DNA of 64,000 bases from Pseudidiomarina salinarum (GCF_000753715.1 NZ_JPER01000004.1:186001-250000), one strand, 5' to 3'. Shown: positions 1 through 9,424, counted from the stretch's first letter. Numbers and translations are program-made. Notes: a model not told the origin generated them from the sequence alone.

Positions 1-1655
1 TTGTTCTGCGTGTTCTTGTAGGTATCTTCAAGTTCGACCGACACATAATCGCGGGCGGCCTGGGATACGTTGCCATTACCGAACGGATTCAGCGGCGCGC
101 AACCAGTCGCTGACGGGTCGGCGCAGACAATTTCACCGTTGGCATTACGGGTGGCCTGAATGGCATTGGCGAAGTTCGCGGTGTGCACACCCCAGCGTTG
201 GGTAGACCCTTCGCTGCCAGCGGCTGATGCCGATACCGACCAGTAATAGAATCGGTTGTTGTAATCAAAGTCACCATCCAGCCCAAACAGGACGCGCCAG
301 GTTTCGGTGTCATTGGCAATATTGCGGGTTGGTACCAGGTCTTCCCATGCTTTTGATACATAAATGGGCTGGCCCACGTACGGCAGGGTGCCTGCACCAG
401 GCAGGAAGTAATTGGAGTTAAGTAGTACGTCGCGTGCCTGATCGGTCAGGAAGGGGTTGCCAGGGGTAAAACCAATGGCCCCGGCATCGCCGCGCAATAA
501 GGTTGAGTTGTACAACTGCGTACCCTGCGGGTCATCGCGCTCAACCTTGGAGTACAGCATTTCGGTGCTGACTTTAATGCCGTTATCCAGGTATTTATGC
601 CCCAGCAGGTTCACGTTCAGGCGCTCAATGGCTGAACGCAGTGACATCATCTGCGCCCGGCTATAGCCTTCGCCGCCGTCCGAGAATGCTGGCTGATAGT
701 AGGTGCCAATGTCGTAAGGCACCAGGTTGCCGTCGCTGTCAAAGCGCAGCGGATTACCGTCGTTGCTGACCAGGAACATCGGCAGCGGCGCCGGAATACT
801 GAACAGCACACCATGCTGGTTGTGTTCCATAAAGCGGTGGTCGTTTACTGGCAGGCGCGCTGATGTGCCGCTGCCGGGGCCGCCGTAGTTAGGGTTCGCC
901 ACGGTTGAGTAAGCGTTCTCGGTCCATGGCCGGTCGACGCCGAACAGCGCCGGGCTGTCGGTGTATTCCACGTTCAGCGCCAGGTTGCCGCTGTTGTTAT
1001 CAAAGTTGCGGCCTAAGGTGGCGCGCAAGCTGGTATTACCAAAATCACCACGCTCGGTATCGCCGTATTGCACGTCGAAATTGGCGCCTTCAAAATCATC
1101 TTTGAGAATGTAGTTCACTACGCCGGCGATGGCATCACTGCCGTACACGGCGGCGCCACCAACCTGAATCACCTCGACCCGTTCAACCAGGCCCACCGGA
1201 ATAATGCTGGCGTCCATCTGATTACCGCCGGCGCCATTGCCGGCCGAGTTGGTGCTGACCATACGCCGGCCATTGACCAGGCTCAGGGTGCGCTGGCTAC
1301 CTAAGTTTGAGAGGTTGATAAAGTACTGGCCGCTACCCACCGAGCTGCCACTGAAATCGTTCTCGGGAACATTCGATCCCATGGTCAGCGGCGAATCGAG
1401 CATGGCCTGCGCTACGTTGGTGTAACCACGCGCTTCCATCTCTTGTTCACCGATCACCGAAACCGGGGTTGAGGTTTCCATATCAACGCGGCGGATACGT
1501 GAGCCGGTTACCTGAATGCGTTCATCAGGCTGGGTTACTTCTTCGTTGTTCTCTTCGCTAGCTTGAGGTTCTTGTTCTTGAGCCGTGGCGTTGCCCATTG
1601 CAAGTGCTCCAAACAGAGCGATATGAATGAGTGCGCTTAATTTTGTTATTTTCAT
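1..1655 (-). CDS. TonB-dependent outer-membrane receptor (partial, C-terminus outside window)
   Basis: About 551 residues are visible; the barrel continues past the left edge. The ATG at 1653-1655 opens a signal peptide (basic start, hydrophobic stretch, ATAQ cleavage region), followed by an acidic Gln/Glu-rich linker and a TonB-box/plug region containing VTGSRIRR and a plug with GAAVYGSDAIAGVVNYI. That last motif is characteristic of the plug domain of the large TonB-dependent receptors common in Alteromonadales and Xanthomonadales, which import siderophores, peptides or saccharides using TonB energy. The substrate cannot be read from sequence. The neighbouring peptidase, permease and Lrp genes make peptide uptake an attractive but unproven role. 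Confidence 0.9.
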   Translation of the reverse strand, partial: MKITKLSALIHIALFGALAMGNATAQEQEPQASEENNEEVTQPDERIQVTGSRIRRVDMETSTPVSVIGEQEMEARGYTNVAQAMLDSPLTMGSNVPENDFSGSSVGSGQYFINLSNLGSQRTLSLVNGRRMVSTNSAGNGAGGNQMDASIIPVGLVERVEVIQVGGAAVYGSDAIAGVVNYILKDDFEGANFDVQYGDTERGDFGNTSLRATLGRNFDNNSGNLALNVEYTDSPALFGVDRPWTENAYSTVANPNYGGPGSGTSARLPVNDHRFMEHNQHGVLFSIPAPLPMFLVSNDGNPLRFDSDGNLVPYDIGTYYQPAFSDGGEGYSRAQMMSLRSAIERLNVNLLGHKYLDNGIKVSTEMLYSKVERDDPQGTQLYNSTLLRGDAGAIGFTPGNPFLTDQARDVLLNSNYFLPGAGTLPYVGQPIYVSKAWEDLVPTRNIANDTETWRVLFGLDGDFDYNNRFYYWSVSASAAGSEGSTQRWGVHTANFANAIQATRNANGEIVCADPSATGCAPLNPFGNGNVSQAARDYVSVELEDTYKNTQN

Positions 1656-1805
1656 AGTTATTCACCGTCACAAGTGGCAGAAAGTTTAAAAGACTACTCT
1701 GCTATCGAATCTAGCGAAGATCGCGAAAGGAGTTTATGCGTTTGTACGGGTATTTTTGGCGGATTTAGAAAAAATATTGCGCAAAAACTGTCCACAGAGC
1801 GTTAT

Positions 1806-2761
1806 CTATTCATTAAGCATCCGATGCTTAATATAATTGACCGCAGCGAGGTCCTGACAGATATGCCCGAGTGATTTATAGACGGTGATTGCCTGCTCCG
1901 ATTCGCGTCCGGATTGGCGCCCGGCCAGAATTTCACCAATTTCGGCGTGAATATGGCTTTCGTCCACTGCACCAGCGGCTATAGCCCGTTTTAGCTCGGC
2001 GCCGGCGGCCAGTGCCGAGGCGCGGCTGTCCACCACAAACTGGCTGTGCTTAACCAGCTCAATATCAATTTCGTACGGCCCATCGTAGCTCGAACCAACC
2101 ACATTGATATGGGTGCCGGGGCGCACCCAGGCATGCAGCAGAATAGGTTCTGGCGAGGTAGTCAGGTACAGATCACATCGGCTTCGGCGGCACCCGCCTG
2201 CACGTTATCGGCAATTTCGATCGCCAGGCCGGTCTGTTCCTGCATGTTATCGACAAAGTGCTGCGCGCGCTCCGAATTGCGGCCCACCACCAGCACGCGT
2301 TCGAAATCCCGCACTTCGCGTAGCGCCAGCAGGTGCGATTCGGCCTGCGTGCCGGTGCCCACAATCAACAGGGTTTTGGCGTCAGCGCGCGCCAGCACGT
2401 CGGTGGCTACGGCGCTCGCCGCGCCGGTGCGGATTTTGGTCACTTCGTGGGCGTCCGCAACATGGGTTACCTTGCCGACTTTACGGTCGAACAACACCAC
2501 CACACCACTGTGAATGGACTTTTTCAGTTCGGGGTCGTCATAGACGCTGATAATCTTACTGCCAAAGCCGATGTCCTCGTCAAAAATACCCGGCATCATG
2601 GCAAACACGCTTTCATCTCCCACCCGGTAGATTTCGCGCAGTGGCTGCTTGGCATCGCTGGTTGAAAACTGTTGCATGGCGGCGCGTACCGCCTCAATAC
2701 AGCCAGGATAGTCGAGCCATTTTGCAACATCGTCGCCTTGCAGGGGGGTAAAGCTGGTCAT
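1806..2761 (-). pseudogene. Ornithine cyclodeaminase / mu-crystallin family gene split by a 1-nt frameshift
   Basis: Two consecutive reading frames together give a full-length family member of about 317 residues. The N-terminal part (2162-2761) carries the ornithine cyclodeaminase fold with the Rossmann motif IVGTGTQAESHL and ends AEADVICT then TGA. The C-terminal part continues in another frame through TTSPEPILLHAWVRPGTHINVVGSS to a stop at 1806. Only five bases (2163-2167) lie between the conserved Cys codon and the TTSPEP codons where six are expected, so one base is missing. There is no homopolymer at the site. Family members use NAD(P) to convert ornithine to proline or to reduce/dehydrogenate other imino or amino acids. 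The gene starts 13 nt after the Lrp gene, suggesting co-transcription. It may be a true pseudogene or an assembly error. Confidence 0.85.
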
Positions 2762-2774
2762 TGTTTCCTCTCAT

Positions 2775-3272
2775 TTATTGATTGGTATTGGTGAGATTAA
2801 TAATGCGTTGAACGGGGAGCTCGGTGGTAAATTTTATTTCTTGCAGGGTAATAGTCGACTGCACATTGAGTACGCCCGGCAGCTGGCTGAGCTTTTTAAA
2901 TACAAAGGTCTGGTACCATTCCACCGATGGCGCGATCACTTTCAGCAGAATATCCATATCGCCGAACACCGTGTGGCATTCCAGAATTTCCGGCGTACTT
3001 TCAATGTGCCGGATAAACTCATCACGCTCATGATCTTTCAGCGTTGCCATACGCAAAAATGCGTAAATATAATTCAGATGGCCGAGCTTGGATTTATCCA
3101 GCACCGCCACATTACGTTTGATAAAACCGTCGTCTTTGAGCCGCTGAATACGGCGCCAGCATGGTGACTGTGACAACCCGACCCGGTCGGCGAGCTCGCT
3201 GGTTGAAATAGAACAGTCGCGCTGCAGCTCGGTGAGTATCATCAAATCAAATTTATCCAGTTGTACCTGCAT
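2775..3272 (-). CDS. Lrp/AsnC family transcriptional regulator
   Basis: The 165-residue protein has the family architecture: an N-terminal helix-turn-helix (about residues 7-55, with STSELADRVGLSQSPCWRRI as the recognition region) and a C-terminal RAM ligand-binding domain (ILECHTVFGDMDILLKV). These proteins sense amino acids and act as octamers or dimers on nearby promoters. It is directly upstream of, and co-oriented with, the frameshifted ornithine cyclodeaminase, and next to an amino-acid/peptide utilisation operon. Local control of those genes is therefore the likely job. It is not the global Lrp itself on the evidence available. Confidence 0.9.
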   Translation of the reverse strand: MQVQLDKFDLMILTELQRDCSISTSELADRVGLSQSPCWRRIQRLKDDGFIKRNVAVLDKSKLGHLNYIYAFLRMATLKDHERDEFIRHIESTPEILECHTVFGDMDILLKVIAPSVEWYQTFVFKKLSQLPGVLNVQSTITLQEIKFTTELPVQRIINLTNTNQ

Positions 3273-3387
3273 AATGGCCTCTGTTTAGCTTCTAATTAAC
3301 GGGGCATTTCAGCATTAACATGCCTCATACGCGCTGCGAAGTAAATAAACCATCTAACATGTAACAATTTGTTGATAAATTTAGTCC

Positions 3388-5106
3388 TTATTCGTCATCT
3401 TTCAGCCGCCATTGCGGTGCCCTGACCTGCTCGCCGCGCGGCAGATAGGTCACGTCGAATATCTCGTCGCCGCGCTGAATTTTAAGCGTCAGGGTGGCCT
3501 GCTGGTTACCCTGAATGGAGTCCTGCGGTACCGGGTCGACGATGATATCGCCCTCTTTAAGCCCAGCTTTTGCCGCGTTTGAGCCTTCAATTAAGCCTCG
3601 AACCCGGCGCGGTTGTTCTGTCAGTGCCGCCGGCGCAAAGCCCAGCTCGTAACGGCGGAAGGTATCGGTGTAGCGTTCAAAGCGTGGCCCCAGTGCCGCA
3701 TCAGGCAGTTCCACCAGTGCGCCCTGTTGTACCTGCTGAAAACGCGTAACTTCCGCGACACCGGCAAATTTCTCCAGTGCCTGCAGCCACAGATCTTCGG
3801 TAAGCAACTCACCGGCCTGTTCCTGCTCACGCAGATAAACCAGCAGATCATTTAACGATAGCTCACCGTCAGAAGCCTGCTGCAGGCGGTGATTGAGCGC
3901 GGCAAAATAGAGTGAGCCCCTATCGTACGGCAGCACCCGGATACGGGTATCCAGCCAGAAGCCTTCCGGCACCTCGCTGTTCGGGGTGTCGTTCATGATA
4001 TTGGTGTAGTAGCGGACAGCGGTCGAATTGAAACTGGACAGATACTGTTCGTCGCTGGCCATACCGCCCTGCAGCGGGATCAGCCACTGATAATAAACCG
4101 CCAGGCCTTCGCTGAACCACGACGACTCAAGCCCGCCGGGTTTAGCTAAACCGCCCAAAAAGGTATGAAACATTTCGTGCGACAACGTGCCTTTCAGCTT
4201 CTCGGCATCGGTGTGCTCATCGTAGGTGAGAATAAAAGAGCTGCCGCGCGCCATGCCGCCGCCCGGGTTGATGTCGTTGCTGCGCATGAACACCACATAC
4301 TGCGCGGCCTCGTCCACTTCAAAAAAGTCATTGTAATACGCATAGAGCTGCTCGGCCCATTGCATCAGTTCCAGGGCATCAAAGGGCGGCTGACCTTGCC
4401 AGGCGGTTACAAATTCACCCCGCTCTGAACTGTAGTGGCCGATATCGCCGTACATAAAGTAGGTAGCGCTGAATTCAGCCGGGCTGCTGAAGGTCTGAAA
4501 ACCGGTATCGCCTACACCCAGGGTGCTGACCCCGGTTTTGTTGTTTTTGCCGGTGGTTGCGGCTCGCGGCCAGCGCACGCGGTACTGCAATTCGCCCTCA
4601 ATAGCAGGCTCCAGCACCACAATACCGGTACCGGCGGAAACAGATTCGCCGGTAGCACGCAGCTCAATAGGTGGTGCAACACCCAGGGCACCGGCTTGTT
4701 CCGGTACTTCGGCCTGATAGCGAACTGTTATAGGCCCCGTAGTGGCGCGGCTGGCTTGCCACTGCTTGATAGCCTGGTCGGTGCTTTGGTTTTCAGTCGG
4801 GTTTTCAGTCGGGTTTAAGCTGGCTTTAAGGGTGAAAGGACCATCAGCGTCGGCGGCAGGCAAATCGCCAAGCGTTTGCGCGACGCTGCCCACGTTAGTA
4901 ATAACCTGCGGCAGGCTGAATACGGTCTCGTTTGCAGCAAAGTGCCTGCCGTCAACTTCCAGAGTGACTTCAAGGGCCTGCACGCGGTCGTCCCCGATCA
5001 CTGGCGCATAACTGACGGTGACCGCAACCGGCTGTGTCTGCGCGGCTGCCGCTACTGTATACGTCAGTGCCAGCGCGCAGAGTCCGCGGCTTATCATTCG
5101 ACCCAT
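3388..5106 (-). CDS. M61-like (gluzincin) metalloprotease with C-terminal PDZ domain
   Basis: The 572-residue protein begins with a signal peptide (MISRGLCALALTYTVAAAAQ). A zinc site is visible as HEMFH at residues 310-314 with the third ligand Glu333 in WFSEGLAVYY; the 18-residue spacing fits the M61/M1 gluzincins. A PDZ-like domain follows near residues 500-550 (RRVRGLIEGSNAAKAGLKEGDIIV), as is usual in M61 proteins. It should act in the periplasm or outside the cell as an aminopeptidase-like enzyme on peptides. The ATG at 5106 has a GGGAG ribosome site 8 nt upstream. It is the last gene of the S10 peptidase-permease-aminotransferase-M61 operon, 30 nt after the aminotransferase. A 12-bp tandem duplication encodes repeated NPTE near residue 97. 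Confidence 0.8.
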   Translation of the reverse strand: MGRMISRGLCALALTYTVAAAAQTQPVAVTVSYAPVIGDDRVQALEVTLEVDGRHFAANETVFSLPQVITNVGSVAQTLGDLPAADADGPFTLKASLNPTENPTENQSTDQAIKQWQASRATTGPITVRYQAEVPEQAGALGVAPPIELRATGESVSAGTGIVVLEPAIEGELQYRVRWPRAATTGKNNKTGVSTLGVGDTGFQTFSSPAEFSATYFMYGDIGHYSSERGEFVTAWQGQPPFDALELMQWAEQLYAYYNDFFEVDEAAQYVVFMRSNDINPGGGMARGSSFILTYDEHTDAEKLKGTLSHEMFHTFLGGLAKPGGLESSWFSEGLAVYYQWLIPLQGGMASDEQYLSSFNSTAVRYYTNIMNDTPNSEVPEGFWLDTRIRVLPYDRGSLYFAALNHRLQQASDGELSLNDLLVYLREQEQAGELLTEDLWLQALEKFAGVAEVTRFQQVQQGALVELPDAALGPRFERYTDTFRRYELGFAPAALTEQPRRVRGLIEGSNAAKAGLKEGDIIVDPVPQDSIQGNQQATLTLKIQRGDEIFDVTYLPRGEQVRAPQWRLKDDE

Positions 5107-5136
5107 GTCAAAGCTCCCTGTTTGTTGCCTGCCAGC

Positions 5137-6315
5137 TTATGGCTGGCGTATGTAGGCGCGGATACCGGCGGTTAACCGCTCCAGCGCCACATGTAAGTTA
5201 TCTATCGTTTCTGGCACGCCGACCCGGATAGCACCGGCAAAACCAAAGTACTCGCCGGGTGTTATCACCACCTCAGAGCGCTTAAACAGCCAGTCGGCAA
5301 AATGCTTGGTGTCTGTCACGCCCTTAAGTACCGGAAAATACATGCAGCCGTATTCAGGTAAGTAGTCGTTAATCAGACCTTCTTTAATAAGTTCGCGCAG
5401 ATGGGCGTCAATGACGGGTTTCATCGCCGCCATTTGCTGCTCGCGGTAATCGCTGTATAGCGCGCGCTGCTCAAGCACCAGCCCGGCGATGGCATGGCCA
5501 ATCTTCGAGATACCATATTCATGCAGGTCACTGAAGCGGCGCAGCGGATCAAGCCACTGTTCGGCAGCGATAATCCAGCCGCAGCGCAACGAGCTTAACC
5601 CATGGGTTTTGGTGAGGCTATTAATGGCGATGATGTTATCGCCCAGATGCGCGGCAGTGCGCGACGAACTGCTGGCTTCAGCGTAGCCCAGGTAGACCTC
5701 ATCCATGACCACCAGGCAGCCGTGCTGCGCGGCGATGCCGGCGACTTTGCGGATCATATCGTCATTCAGCCGGGCGCCCGACGGGTTGTGCAAATTCGAG
5801 AGCACGATTAACTTGGTCTGATCGGTGATTTTCGCCGTCAGTTGGTCCAGGTCCGGCGCGAAATCAAGCTCCGGCCGACGTTCAATCCAGTCGATGTTGA
5901 GGGCCCGCTCTTCGGCGAGGATGCGGAAAACATCCAGCGCCGGCGATTCAATAAGCACATGATCCCCCGGTTGCGTGAAGGTACGGTAGATCAGCGACAG
6001 CGCGGTAGTGGCGCCGGTAGTACACAATAACTGCGACGACGGCACATCGTAGTGGCGACTGAGAAAATCCACCACCCGCGGATTGCCGTTCACGAAAACA
6101 CTCTGGTAATAATCGGTAAAATTATCGCAGAAGTTGGTTTTTAAAGTCTCTTTTAACAGGTCGAGCGGCTCGTTAAACGAGCTGCCGATCAGCGCATAGT
6201 CCTTGGTGTTGTTTGAGGTCATCACGCTGCGGATCCACTGCGCATAGCTGTTGGCGTAGTTGGCGGCCTGTTTGCTCGTGAGGTTCGCCTCAGCCTGGGT
6301 CTGCGATCTAGCCAT
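5137..6315 (-). CDS. PLP-dependent fold-type I aminotransferase (class I/II)
   Basis: The protein resembles class I/II aminotransferases: LSNLHNPSGARLNDD (the NPxG loop), VVMDEVYLGY (the Asp/Tyr PLP-binding strand), INSLTKTHGLSSLRCGW (the Schiff-base Lys region SLTKTHG). The start is taken as the ATG at 6315 because AGGAG lies 7 nt before it; the ATG at 6321 is only 1 nt from the same AGGAG. With this start the gene is 392 aa and its ATGGCTAG overlaps the stop of the upstream permease, indicating translational coupling. The amino-acid substrate is not evident. Placement between a permease and two peptidases suggests deamination of imported amino acids. Confidence 0.88.
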   Translation of the reverse strand: MARSQTQAEANLTSKQAANYANSYAQWIRSVMTSNNTKDYALIGSSFNEPLDLLKETLKTNFCDNFTDYYQSVFVNGNPRVVDFLSRHYDVPSSQLLCTTGATTALSLIYRTFTQPGDHVLIESPALDVFRILAEERALNIDWIERRPELDFAPDLDQLTAKITDQTKLIVLSNLHNPSGARLNDDMIRKVAGIAAQHGCLVVMDEVYLGYAEASSSSRTAAHLGDNIIAINSLTKTHGLSSLRCGWIIAAEQWLDPLRRFSDLHEYGISKIGHAIAGLVLEQRALYSDYREQQMAAMKPVIDAHLRELIKEGLINDYLPEYGCMYFPVLKGVTDTKHFADWLFKRSEVVITPGEYFGFAGAIRVGVPETIDNLHVALERLTAGIRAYIRQP

Positions 6316-7651
6316 GGGCATTCTCCTCTGCGTCTGCCACCACCGGGATAACCCGTTGGCGTGAATAAAGCAGCCAGAATATCCAGCCTGCAATAAGCCA
6401 GCCGCCAATCAATATGTACGGCCGCCAGTCGGCGGACAGCCCCAGCAAAATAACCGCCACCGCCAGCACTACGCTGATGCACGAGGTCACTTTGACAAAG
6501 CCTGGCGAGAATTTAAGTCTGGCGCGCTTCCGGATGACCGGGAACTTACGCACCACCTGCACCGCTGCGGCTGAACAGGCCATGTACTTGAACATGGTCG
6601 GAATGTTTACTGCCAGCAACAAGAAGGTCAGGCTGGGCGGCAGGAACAAGCCGCACATCACCAGCGCATAGGCCGTAAGAATGGCTATCCGCGGGGTTTG
6701 GTTGACGCCCGAAACCTTGCCTAAAGCCGCCGGCAATGCCTGACTGCGACCCAGCGCAAACAAGGTGCGCGAGAACACCAGCGCAAGTGAATTCACCGTA
6801 GTCAGAATGGATACCGTTGCCGCACCTACAATCACCAGTAACGCCCAGTCGCCCATGGCCACCTGACCGGCATCGAACAGCGGCGCGCTGCTGGTGGCTA
6901 ATGCTTCAGGGCCAATCAGCGCCAAGGCCACGTAGGCCACCGCGGAGTAAATTACAGCGGTGAGCGCGATTGCCAGCACAATGCCTTTGGGAATGGTGCG
7001 CTCGGCATCCTTGATTTCGCCGCCCATCTCGACCGCCGTTTCGATACCTAAAAACAAGCTGATCAACAGCGGTACTGCGCCCAGGATGGCCCACCAGGAG
7101 TTATCGAAAATTGGCCCGACCATTGCAATGTCGCCCTTGGTAAAGCCAGTGGTGACGAAAATGCCCAGCATGATCACCAGCAGAACCATCATCGCCAGCT
7201 GCGCCCGCGCGGCGCTTTTGCCACCAAGCAGATTCACCCCGAATACGACGGTGAAAATCAGTGCCATGGTGGGTTTTAGGGGTAACGCGGTGACCATCGA
7301 TAAGTAGTTCACCAGCACCAGGCCGAGCACGGTGATGGCGCCAACGTTGGTGAGCAGGCGCAGCCAGACCACCAGGAAGCCGACAATAGGACTTAAATAG
7401 CGACGCGGCCATTCATAAGAAGCACCAGTGCGCGGATCTGCCGACGCCAGATAGGCGTAGGACATGCCAAAGAAGACCATCGGAATGGCGGCGAGCAGGA
7501 TGGCAAGCAGTAAGCCGGATCCGGCTTGCAGTGCAGCCGGCTGAAACACCGAGAATATGGATACACCGATCGCGGTCCCGGTGCCGAACACCACGACACT
7601 GGTCAGCCCCATGGTTTTCTTCAGTTGCGATGTGGTTACATCAGTTGTCAT
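6308..7651 (-). CDS. APC superfamily amino acid permease
   Basis: The 447-residue protein is strongly hydrophobic with about 12 predicted transmembrane stretches. The first helix region carries VVFGTGTAIGVSIFSVF, the glycine-rich unwound TM1 motif of APC transporters, and FLGIETAVEMGGEIKDAERTIPKGI matches the family's TM6-loop signature (E-x-G-x-E). It should be a proton- or sodium-coupled inner-membrane amino acid importer or exchanger. It lies 20 nt downstream of the S10 peptidase gene and overlaps the aminotransferase by 8 nt, so it is the middle of a four-gene operon. The transported amino acid is unknown. Confidence 0.9.
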   Translation of the reverse strand: MTTDVTTSQLKKTMGLTSVVVFGTGTAIGVSIFSVFQPAALQAGSGLLLAILLAAIPMVFFGMSYAYLASADPRTGASYEWPRRYLSPIVGFLVVWLRLLTNVGAITVLGLVLVNYLSMVTALPLKPTMALIFTVVFGVNLLGGKSAARAQLAMMVLLVIMLGIFVTTGFTKGDIAMVGPIFDNSWWAILGAVPLLISLFLGIETAVEMGGEIKDAERTIPKGIVLAIALTAVIYSAVAYVALALIGPEALATSSAPLFDAGQVAMGDWALLVIVGAATVSILTTVNSLALVFSRTLFALGRSQALPAALGKVSGVNQTPRIAILTAYALVMCGLFLPPSLTFLLLAVNIPTMFKYMACSAAAVQVVRKFPVIRKRARLKFSPGFVKVTSCISVVLAVAVILLGLSADWRPYILIGGWLIAGWIFWLLYSRQRVIPVVADAEENAHG

Positions 7652-7671
7652 TACGTCTCCGCCTGCTGCGT

Positions 7672-9156
7672 TTATTCTTCGCCTTGAGTGGCACTTTTAA
7701 TAAAACTGCGAATATCGTCGGTCAGTTCTCTGGCACTTTTATCGACGGTGTAAGCCATGTGCCCGCCAACGTAGTTGCGCAGCATAACCTGCTGTTCCGG
7801 CCAGCTGCTTTGCTGCACCAGATAGGTGGCGGCGCCCGACGTAGTGGTCAGGTCATAGTGCCCCGAGCCCACAAAAAGGTGGAAGTCGGACACTTCTGCG
7901 AACACTTCGTCCAGGTGCGCAGCGTAATTGAAATGGCTGAACGGGCTGTTACCGCCCCATTCCCAGTCAGCCAGAGAAGTGATGCCCGGCGCCGACAAGA
8001 TATAGTCTTCGGGAGAAGCATAACCCAGTTTGTTTTTCAGGTAGTCTGCATGACCTTTCTGAAATCCTTCACTTAAAGCACGCGAGGCATCAACAGCTTG
8101 TTCCGGATCATAGTCTGCGACATAACGCGCATCGTAATAGCCGAGAATTTTGCCCGGCAGCAAAGCGGTACGAAACTGCACTTTGCTGATCTTTAACCGG
8201 TTTTCTATGTAGAACTGGTGGGATATCCCCGTGAACCGTTCCAGCTCTTTAGCTACCTGATGCAACTGGTGCTCGCTGATGGCGCGGCCCTTAACGAGGG
8301 CACTGAGATACTGGTTTTGCGCAAACTGCCAGGCTTTATCGAACAGCTGCTCTTCAGTTAAATCACCGTAAGCCGATTTGCCATGATAGGCGGCAGTAAG
8401 AGCCAGGGTTGGCAGTGAAGCCACGTAGCTGATGACGTTGTTCGGACGCTGGGAATACTCAACCATATTCACGGCCTGACCGAACAGCAGCACGCCCTGC
8501 AGATTCGTCTGCTGGTAATTATTGACTAGCTGCCGCGCGGCAGACGTAGCGCGCATGGTGCCGTAGCTTTCACCAAATAAGAATACCGGCGCCTGCTCGC
8601 GGTGATGCTGCTTCAGCCAGTTGGTGATGAAGTCAGCAACCTGCTGTGCATCAGCGGTTACGCTGTAAAACTCATTGGTAGCGCGGCCTTCGGCCACTCT
8701 GCTATAACCGGTCTCAGGTGGATCCACATAGACCAGATCGGCGATATCCAGCACAGAGTAGGGGTTTTTCTCGATTTGCCAGGCTACGGAATTATCGGCT
8801 GCCAGTTCGGTGCTGTCCGGGAAAGCCACGCGATAGGGCGACAATAAACCCATATGCAGGTACACCGACGGCACAATAGGGCCGCCGTTGAACAGGAAAA
8901 TCACCGGCTTGTCATGCGCGGCTTCGGTGGTGTACGAGGTGACCACCATATCCGCGCTGTGGACGCCATCTGTATCAAAGGTGCGCACTTGTTCAATGGT
9001 GGCAGTGTATTTTACCGGCCCAGACTTGGTGAGCGCTTCGCCTTCTTTGCTGTGGGGCAGCCCCGCCGCGTTTGCCGTGACTGTGCTGATAAGCAGCGCC
9101 AGCGCGATGCCGCATGCGGATTTTAATGATGACTCTTTCGTTTGCGCACACAACAT
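7672..9156 (-). CDS. Serine carboxypeptidase-like (S10 family) exported peptidase
   Basis: The 494-residue protein has an N-terminal export signal (hydrophobic ACGIALALLISTVTANA). The alpha/beta-hydrolase peptidase S10 features are present: nucleophile Ser197 in GESYGT, Asp435 in GHYDLTTTSGA and His466 in GGHMAYT. The segment that normally reads GGPGSSS, forming part of the oxyanion hole, is GGPIVPS here. This is the first gene of the operon that continues with the APC permease, aminotransferase and M61 protease; a GGGAG ribosome site precedes the ATG at 9156. It likely trims C-terminal residues from external peptides in the periplasm. The triad assignment is by family pattern. Confidence 0.85.
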   Translation of the reverse strand: MLCAQTKESSLKSACGIALALLISTVTANAAGLPHSKEGEALTKSGPVKYTATIEQVRTFDTDGVHSADMVVTSYTTEAAHDKPVIFLFNGGPIVPSVYLHMGLLSPYRVAFPDSTELAADNSVAWQIEKNPYSVLDIADLVYVDPPETGYSRVAEGRATNEFYSVTADAQQVADFITNWLKQHHREQAPVFLFGESYGTMRATSAARQLVNNYQQTNLQGVLLFGQAVNMVEYSQRPNNVISYVASLPTLALTAAYHGKSAYGDLTEEQLFDKAWQFAQNQYLSALVKGRAISEHQLHQVAKELERFTGISHQFYIENRLKISKVQFRTALLPGKILGYYDARYVADYDPEQAVDASRALSEGFQKGHADYLKNKLGYASPEDYILSAPGITSLADWEWGGNSPFSHFNYAAHLDEVFAEVSDFHLFVGSGHYDLTTTSGAATYLVQQSSWPEQQVMLRNYVGGHMAYTVDKSARELTDDIRSFIKSATQGEE

Positions 9157-9424
9157 GCGAGCTCCCTGCTTTTTATTTTTTTGCTATTCAGACATTCTAA
9201 GCAGGATAGCGAGAAAGTTTATGCGGATTCAGGATAAATTTCAGAAGGTGCAGAAAAAATTATTCGCAGAAAGCGGAGAATGAGGACAGATGATTCAATC
9301 AGGCCCGGTTATTTAATCGGATATCGTCGATGGTGGGGACATTTTTTAATTCAGAGGACCCGCACGCGCACCCGTGTTAGGCTACAAATACAACGAAAGG
9401 ACTCCGGGCCAACGCTATACCCCT
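9157..9424. other. Intergenic region between the divergent S10 peptidase and PAS-GGDEF genes
   Basis: About 270 nt of non-coding DNA separate two divergent genes, so both promoters should be here; I see no strong -35/-10 pair. The stretch at 9333-9362, GGGGACATTTTTTAATTCAG followed by AGGACCCGC, has an unusual look compared with its neighbours and may be a degenerate dispersed repeat. A short open frame at about 9287-9400 has no recognisable product. Confidence 0.4.

Noticed and set aside
2046-2550. Overlapping plus-strand open frames opposite the ornithine cyclodeaminase gene
   Set aside because: They are low-complexity shadows (Arg/Ser/Ala-rich) of a recognised minus-strand gene and have no ribosome sites.
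9287-9400. Short plus-strand frame before the PAS-GGDEF gene
   Set aside because: The Arg-rich product resembles nothing I know and the region is better explained as regulatory or repeat DNA.
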